From positions 1 to 8,125 of the forward strand of contig JAEZHK010000033.1 in NCBI GenBank assembly GCA_023416655.1: a stretch of 8,125 nucleotides of DNA, written 5' to 3'. The notes below the pieces were generated by a model, which did no database searches, was not told where the DNA came from, and was given only the letters and a program-made list of their open reading frames with translations. Positions 4,586-8,125 of this stretch are shown here, piece after piece (within the stretch, counting starts at the first letter, position 1; every line of letters starts with the position of its first letter). Source of the DNA: Bacillota bacterium (GTDB lineage: Bacteria; Bacillota; Clostridia; Christensenellales; Aristaeellaceae). Position numbers and translations under genes: made by a program.

Positions 4586-4607
4586 CCTTCGCAAGCATGC
4601 GCGAAGG
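4586..4607. repeat. Array 2, unit 6: 7-bp hairpin
   Basis: CCTTCGC (4586-4592) pairs with GCGAAGG (4601-4607) around AAGCATGC. The GCAAGC motif occurs here again (4591-4596), partly in the stem. It lies 23 bases beyond the SGNH hydrolase stop. Confidence 0.55.
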
Positions 4608-4629
4608 CGGTGCAAGGTATGGACAACTT

Positions 4630-5331
4630 TTAGTCTCCGTCCAGCGGGAACTTCTTCTCGAATTCCACCGCGGCGTCGTAGATCAACTGGTGGCCGCGGT
4701 CGTTGGGGTGGATGCCGTCCTCGCAGAGCACATCCTCGCCGCGCACCGCCGAAAGGAACGCCTCCCTGAGGGGAAGCCAGCGACAGTTGACCTCCACCGC
4801 GGCCTTCATCACCAGCGTGGAGTAGTACTCCTGCCAGCGGTAGATGCGCTCCGGCACGCCCAAAAAGGAGAGGATGCGGCCCTCGTCCAGCCCGTCCCGC
4901 ACGATCCACTTCAGATACCGCCTCGGGTCCAGCGGCGGCAGGCTGCACAATAGCGGCGTCCCGCCCATCGCCCGCACGTGGCTGGCCATCTCCTTGAGCG
5001 CCTGGGTGAACTGCTCCACCGGGGTACGAGGGGCGTGGGGCGCGTCGGGCGCGCTGGCCACCGCCGCCCAGTTGAAGTCGCAGTCGTTGCCGCCGTACTC
5101 GATGACCACGAGCTTTCCCTTGAAGGCGTCCGGCTCCATGGTCTTCATGATTTCCAGCGCCTCCGGCGCGGTGCGGCCCATCCGGGACAGGTTTTCAAAC
5201 GGCACCCGGAAGGTATTTGACAGCATGGAGATCGCGCTGTCCTTGAGCAGCGTGTAGCGGCTGCGGGCGGAGTCGTACACCACGCCCTTGAGCACCGAGT
5301 CTCCCCATACCTGAATGCCCGAGTATTGCAT
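4630..5331 (-). CDS. SGNH/GDSL-family hydrolase, cytoplasmic
   Basis: A 233-residue protein with the SGNH hydrolase blocks in order: GDS (10-12) with nucleophile Ser12, block II Gly about 52 in MGRTA, GGND (80-83) giving the oxyanion Asn82, and DGIH (205-208) giving the catalytic Asp205 and His208. This fold covers esterases, lipases, acylhydrolases and carbohydrate acetylesterases; the substrate is not evident. No signal peptide is present, since the first strand begins at residue 6, so it should act inside the cell. ATG 5331 follows GGAGGG by seven bases. It has a perfect consensus promoter, shared back to back with the divergent DUF1836 gene. The hairpin array downstream may end its transcript. 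Confidence 0.88.
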   Translation of the reverse strand: MQYSGIQVWGDSVLKGVVYDSARSRYTLLKDSAISMLSNTFRVPFENLSRMGRTAPEALEIMKTMEPDAFKGKLVVIEYGGNDCDFNWAAVASAPDAPHAPRTPVEQFTQALKEMASHVRAMGGTPLLCSLPPLDPRRYLKWIVRDGLDEGRILSFLGVPERIYRWQEYYSTLVMKAAVEVNCRWLPLREAFLSAVRGEDVLCEDGIHPNDRGHQLIYDAAVEFEKKFPLDGD

Positions 5332-5363
5332 GCTGCCGCCCTCCGCATCTAGTTTTCAAAACC

Positions 5364-5392
5364 ATTATATCTCGCCAAGACAAACGTGTCAA
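5364..5392 (-). promoter_or_regulatory. Consensus sigma-A promoter of the SGNH hydrolase gene
   Basis: Minus strand: TTGACA (5387-5392), 17 bp, TATAAT (5364-5369), a full match to consensus in both hexamers. Transcription should start near 5357, leaving a leader of about 25 bases. Confidence 0.92.
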
Positions 5393-5412
5393 GCGCGAAT
5401 TGCGGCGATGTC

Positions 5413-5441
5413 TTGACGTTTTTGAAATCCAATGGTATGAT
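5413..5441 (+). promoter_or_regulatory. Sigma-A promoter of the DUF1836 gene
   Basis: TTGACG (5413-5418), 17 bp, TATGAT (5436-5441). It is divergent from the SGNH hydrolase promoter, with 20 bp between the two -35 boxes, so a protein bound there would affect both. It rules out the in-frame TTG at 5400 as a start. Confidence 0.85.
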
Positions 5442-5449
5442 GCCCCGGG

Positions 5450-5457
5450 GAGAGGGG
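5450..5457 (+). promoter_or_regulatory. Ribosome binding site that sets the DUF1836 start
   Basis: GAGAGGGG lies eight bases before ATG 5466, which is in frame. The ATG at 5461 is in another frame. Confidence 0.6.
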
Positions 5458-5465
5458 CGTATGCG

Positions 5466-6032
5466 ATGCAGGACAGGTCTTTGGACGCGCTGATCGAATT
5501 TCTGCGGGGGTACCGCGGCGCGCGGTGGGACGACATGCCCGACCTCGAATTGTACATGGACCAGGTGATCACCTACCTGAAGCGGCAGCTCGCGCCCTTT
5601 CAGGACTCGCCCGCGGAAAACCTGATCACCCCGTCGATCATCAACAATTATGTGAAGGCGGGGTTTGTGTCGCGCCCCGAGCGGAAAAAATACGCGCGGG
5701 CGCACCTGGCGTCGCTCACGATGGCCTGCACGCTCAAGCGGGTCCTGCCCATCGAGTCGGTGAAGCGGCTGATCGAGCGGGGCGGCGCGCCGCTGGACGC
5801 GGAGCGATACGACCAGTTCCAGGCGGCGCAGCGGGAGGCGTTTCTGGAGGAAGCGCAGTTGCTCGAACAGCTGAAGGCGGACTGGCCTTCCGACAGCCAG
5901 TCGCTGTATCGTCTCGCCACCCACTTCGCGCTGCGCGCCGGGGCGGACCGGCTGATTGCCGACCGGATCATGGCCATCATCGACGAGAAGGCCAAAGCAA
6001 GCGTGTCAGTTGACGCTCAAACGCCAAAATGA
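5466..6032 (+). CDS. DUF1836-family protein, MerR-like putative DNA-binding protein
   Basis: A 188-residue protein recognised as DUF1836 by WDDMPDLELYMDQVITYL (21-38) followed by LITPSIINNYVKAGFV and KKYARAHLASLTMACTLKRV. The middle part reads like a MerR-type helix-turn-helix: 'TPSIINNYVKAGFVSRP' as the recognition segment, then a wing with KKYAR and a helix ending in PIESVKRLIE. The C-terminal half is helical and charged. The function of the family is not established; regulation is inferred from the fold and from its divergent position next to the SGNH hydrolase gene. ATG 5466 is chosen because the promoter lies just upstream; the leader is under 20 bases. The trpS promoter overlaps its last codons. 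Confidence 0.82.
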   Translation: MQDRSLDALIEFLRGYRGARWDDMPDLELYMDQVITYLKRQLAPFQDSPAENLITPSIINNYVKAGFVSRPERKKYARAHLASLTMACTLKRVLPIESVKRLIERGGAPLDAERYDQFQAAQREAFLEEAQLLEQLKADWPSDSQSLYRLATHFALRAGADRLIADRIMAIIDEKAKASVSVDAQTPK

Positions 6033-6038
6033 TAAAAT
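6010..6038 (+). promoter_or_regulatory. Sigma-A promoter of trpS
   Basis: TTGACG (6010-6015), 17 bp, TAAAAT (6033-6038). The -35 and spacer lie inside the end of the DUF1836 gene. Transcription should start near 6045, about 30 bases before the trpS start, too short for a T-box leader. Confidence 0.8.
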
Positions 6039-6076
6039 GATAGACCGGACTTGAAAACTTTGGGAGGAAACCGACC

Positions 6077-7093
6077 ATGCAGACCGGGGAAAGCGTCAAG
6101 CGCAAGACGATCTTCAGCGGCATCCAGCCCACCGGCAACCTGACGCTGGGCAACTACATCGGCGCGCTGCGCAACTTTAAACTGCTGGAAGACGAATACG
6201 ATTGCCTGTACTCCATCGTGGACATGCACGCGCTGACCGTCCGGCAGGACGCCGCGGAGCTGCGCAAGGCATGCCTGAGGGTCATGAGCCTGTTCCTGGC
6301 GGTGGGTCTGGACCCCAAAAAGAGCCTGATCTACTTCCAGTCCCACGTGGCTGCCCACGCCGAGCTGGCCTGGATTCTGAACTGTTACACCTACATGGGC
6401 GAATTGTCCCGCATGACCCAGTTCAAGGACAAGTCCCAGAGCCACGCCGACAACATCAACTCCGGGCTATTCACCTACCCGGTGCTGATGGCGGCGGACA
6501 TCCTTTTGTACCAGGCGGACCTGGTGCCCATCGGGGCTGACCAGAAGCAGCACCTGGAGCTGACGCGGGACGTGGCCGAGCGCTTCAACGGCGTGTACGG
6601 GCAGGTGTTCACGGTGCCGGAGGCCTACATCCCCAAGATCGGCGGCAGGGTGATGAGCCTGCAGGAGCCGACCCGCAAGATGTCGAAGTCCGACCCCGAG
6701 GACACCTACATCGCCATGCTGGACGCGCCGGAGGTCATCCGCAGGAAGCTGCGCCGCGCGGTCACCGACTGCGACGGCGTGGTGCGCTATGATCCGGAGT
6801 TGAAGCCGGGCGTTTCGAACCTGATGAGCATCCTGTCCACGCTCTCCGGGCGGACCTTCGAGGCGATTGAAGCGGACTTTGAGGGCAAGGGCTACGGCGC
6901 GTTCAAGGACGCGGTGGCCGACTGCGTGGTGGATACGCTCTCGCCCATCCAGGCGCGTTACAATCAGATCATTTCCGACAAGGCGTACCTTCAGGAGGTC
7001 ATGACCACGAGCGCGGAGCGCGCCGCGAAGCTTGCCGCCCGCACGATGGCGAAGGTGCGCAAGAAGGTGGGCCTCGCGGCCCAACAGCTGTGA
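6077..7093 (+). CDS. trpS: Tryptophan--tRNA ligase
   Basis: A 338-residue class I aminoacyl-tRNA synthetase that charges tRNA-Trp in the cytosol; normal length for bacterial TrpRS. The family opening TIFSGIQPTGNLTLGNYIGA (11-30) contains the HIGH-equivalent TLGNYIG, and the second ATP-binding signature KMSKS is intact at 201-205 (RKMSKSDPED). Other TrpRS stretches include NCYTYMGELSRMTQFKDK, PVLMAADILLYQADLVPIGA and DQKQHLELTRD. ATG 6077 follows GGGAGG (6062-6067) by nine bases and adds about nine residues before the usual 'KTIFSG' start. It has its own promoter and no T-box-like leader. Its stop overlaps the start of the phosphatase gene, so the two form an operon. Confidence 0.97.
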   Translation: MQTGESVKRKTIFSGIQPTGNLTLGNYIGALRNFKLLEDEYDCLYSIVDMHALTVRQDAAELRKACLRVMSLFLAVGLDPKKSLIYFQSHVAAHAELAWILNCYTYMGELSRMTQFKDKSQSHADNINSGLFTYPVLMAADILLYQADLVPIGADQKQHLELTRDVAERFNGVYGQVFTVPEAYIPKIGGRVMSLQEPTRKMSKSDPEDTYIAMLDAPEVIRRKLRRAVTDCDGVVRYDPELKPGVSNLMSILSTLSGRTFEAIEADFEGKGYGAFKDAVADCVVDTLSPIQARYNQIISDKAYLQEVMTTSAERAAKLAARTMAKVRKKVGLAAQQL

Positions 7094-7803
7094 GGCGGCG
7101 CGTCCCGCTGGACGGCACGGACAACACGCGGGACCTGGGCGGGTACCCGGTGCCGGGCGGATACACCGCCTGGGGGTGCACCTTCCGCAGCGACGCGCCC
7201 GTCAACCTGTCGGCGACGGACGTGGAAACGCTGAGGAAGCTCGGGATCACCACGCACATCGACCTCAGGACGGCGGAGGAAGTGGAGCGGCGCCCGAGCG
7301 CGGTGGCGAACCTCGAAGGATTTCACTATCATCATATTGACCTCTGCGCCTGCATGCAGATGATGCCGGAAAGCGAGCCGGGCGTGGCGGTCTCCTACCT
7401 TGAGATGACCGAGCAGGCGGAGCCGATGGCGCGCATCTTCCGCACCATCGCCCATACGGAAGGCGGCCTCCTGTTCCACTGCGCGGCGGGCAAGGACCGC
7501 ACCGGCGTCGTGGCGGCCATCCTTCTGATGCTGGCGGGCGCGGAAAAGCCCGACCTCCTGGCCGATTACATCCTGACCGCCGCCTACATGCGGGAGCCCA
7601 TCCGAAAGTTCCTGGCGGAGGACCCGGACATCCCGGCTTATATCGTCACGCCCAAAGTGGACTTCATCGAAGCCTTTCTGGACCGCTTCCATGCGGCTCA
7701 CGGCGGCGCCGAAAGCTATCTTAGGTCCATCGGAATCTCGTCGGAAGAGACCAAATCCATAACACAACGTCTGACATTTTTAACATCATCGTATCCAATT
7801 TGA
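7090..7803 (+). CDS. Tyrosine-protein phosphatase (Y_phosphatase3 family)
   Basis: A 237-residue phosphatase of the group with an N-terminal NTRDLGGY (12-19) motif and the Cys-based active site HCAAGKDRTG (Cys131, Arg137). The CX5R loop with Lys-Asp is typical of IphP-like and lipid-acting members, so the substrate could be phosphotyrosine, phosphoinositide or another phosphoester. Between them is a DLRTAEEVE segment common in this family. No signal peptide is seen. It starts at GTG 7090, overlapping the trpS stop by 4 nt (GTGA), with no strong ribosome binding site of its own; translation is probably coupled to trpS. The last 15 or so codons are richer in A and T than the rest. No terminator separates it from the gene that follows. 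Confidence 0.92.
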   Translation: MRRRVPLDGTDNTRDLGGYPVPGGYTAWGCTFRSDAPVNLSATDVETLRKLGITTHIDLRTAEEVERRPSAVANLEGFHYHHIDLCACMQMMPESEPGVAVSYLEMTEQAEPMARIFRTIAHTEGGLLFHCAAGKDRTGVVAAILLMLAGAEKPDLLADYILTAAYMREPIRKFLAEDPDIPAYIVTPKVDFIEAFLDRFHAAHGGAESYLRSIGISSEETKSITQRLTFLTSSYPI

Positions 7804-7815
7804 CGGCGTTTGTGC

Positions 7816-7844
7816 TTGTCAAAGGATGGGGATTGGGGTAAAAT
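7816..7844 (+). promoter_or_regulatory. Sigma-A promoter of gap
   Basis: TTGTCA (7816-7821), 17 bp, TAAAAT (7839-7844). It begins 13 bases after the phosphatase stop. The expected start near 7851 gives a leader of about 27 bases that contains AGGAGG (7862-7867). Confidence 0.8.
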
Positions 7845-7877
7845 ACGGAGGAATCAATTAGAGGAGGACAAGGATTT

Positions 7878-8125
7878 ATGATTAAAGTTGGCATTAATGG
7901 TTTTGGCCGCATCGGCCGCCTGGTTTTCCGTGCCGGCCTCGAGCACGAGGGCGTTGAGTTTGTCGGCATCAACGATCTTCTCACCCCCGATTATATGGCC
8001 TACATGCTGAAGTACGACACCGTGCACGGTCCGTTCAAAGGCACCGTCACCTACACCGAGAACTCCATCATCGTCAACGGCAAGGAAATCCCGGTGTTCT
8101 CCATCAAGAACCCCGCCGAGCTGCC
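7878..8125 (+). CDS. gap: Glyceraldehyde-3-phosphate dehydrogenase, 5' end only
   Basis: The first 82 residues of a type I GAPDH, the glycolytic enzyme that oxidises glyceraldehyde 3-phosphate with NAD+ and phosphate. The NAD-binding GINGFGRIGRLVFR (5-18), then GINDLLTPDYMAYMLKYDTV and HGPFKGTV, are diagnostic. The Asp in the IND segment favours NAD over NADP. The gene continues past the right edge, so the catalytic Cys is not visible. ATG 7878 follows AGGAGG by ten bases. The opening codons use more A/T-ending forms than neighbouring genes (for example GTT, ATT, AAT, GGT, TTT). It has its own promoter; no cggR gene precedes it in this window. Confidence 0.97.
   Translation, partial: MIKVGINGFGRIGRLVFRAGLEHEGVEFVGINDLLTPDYMAYMLKYDTVHGPFKGTVTYTENSIIVNGKEIPVFSIKNPAEL

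Larger units (their letters stand above)
4356..4607. repeat. Hairpin array 2: six stem-loops upstream of udk
   Basis: The 333-base space between the SGNH hydrolase stop (4630) and the udk start holds six hairpins: 4356-4389, 4404-4441, 4454-4496, 4496-4526, 4533-4558 and 4586-4607. Three share tip motifs with array 1, in the same plus-strand orientation, although local transcription is on the opposite strand here. Open frames across it (such as 4290-4598 minus) have no recognisable protein and only follow the repeats. Confidence 0.75.

Noticed and set aside
4290..4598. 102-codon minus-strand frame across hairpin array 2
   Set aside because: No known family, it follows inverted repeats, and it would overlap the udk start and promoter.
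5400..5465. TTG start at 5400 for the DUF1836 gene
   Set aside because: It lies upstream of the -35 box of the gene's own promoter.
6033..6076. T-box leader before trpS
   Set aside because: Only about 30 bases lie between the predicted transcript start and the ATG; no T-box sequence or specifier stem fits.

Overview
The window looks like a piece of chromosome from a GC-rich member of the Bacillota, most likely a clostridial lineage. This is an inference from three things. The families present (EndoA/MazF-type toxin, YitT family, DUF1836 family, a Y_phosphatase3-type phosphatase) are typical of that phylum. Most genes have strong AGGAGG-like ribosome binding sites. At least six loci carry near-consensus sigma-A promoters, all with a 17-bp spacer. 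No phage, plasmid, transposase, rRNA, tRNA or CRISPR was seen.

Left part (1-1740): the 5' end of a CapA-family protein gene runs off the left edge on the minus strand, from a TTGACA-17-TACAAT promoter. It is divergent from a solitary mazF-type RNase toxin gene with its own terminator and no visible antitoxin gene. A YitT-family membrane protein follows; an extended -10 box overlapping the first in-frame ATG moves its start to a GTG.

Middle (1741-4629): a 166-bp array of four strong hairpins precedes a classical short-chain dehydrogenase with a textbook terminator. Next comes a secreted PsbP-like protein, convergent with a minus-strand uridine kinase; a hairpin terminator lies between them. 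The uridine kinase promoter is interleaved with a perfect 12-bp inverted repeat that contains its ribosome binding site. Upstream of it lies a second array of six hairpins (4356-4607), which shares loop motifs, including an exact 15-mer, with the first.

Right part (4630-8125): an SGNH hydrolase (minus) and a DUF1836 protein (plus) diverge from back-to-back promoters whose -35 boxes are 20 bp apart. Then come trpS with its own promoter and no T-box leader, a tyrosine phosphatase overlapping trpS by 4 nt, and the start of a glyceraldehyde-3-phosphate dehydrogenase gene with its own promoter.

The genes are mostly housekeeping or stand-alone single-gene units, not one pathway. The least explained content is non-coding: two hairpin arrays whose tips are conserved while their arms differ but stay complementary, and the hairpin-promoter overlap in front of the uridine kinase gene.
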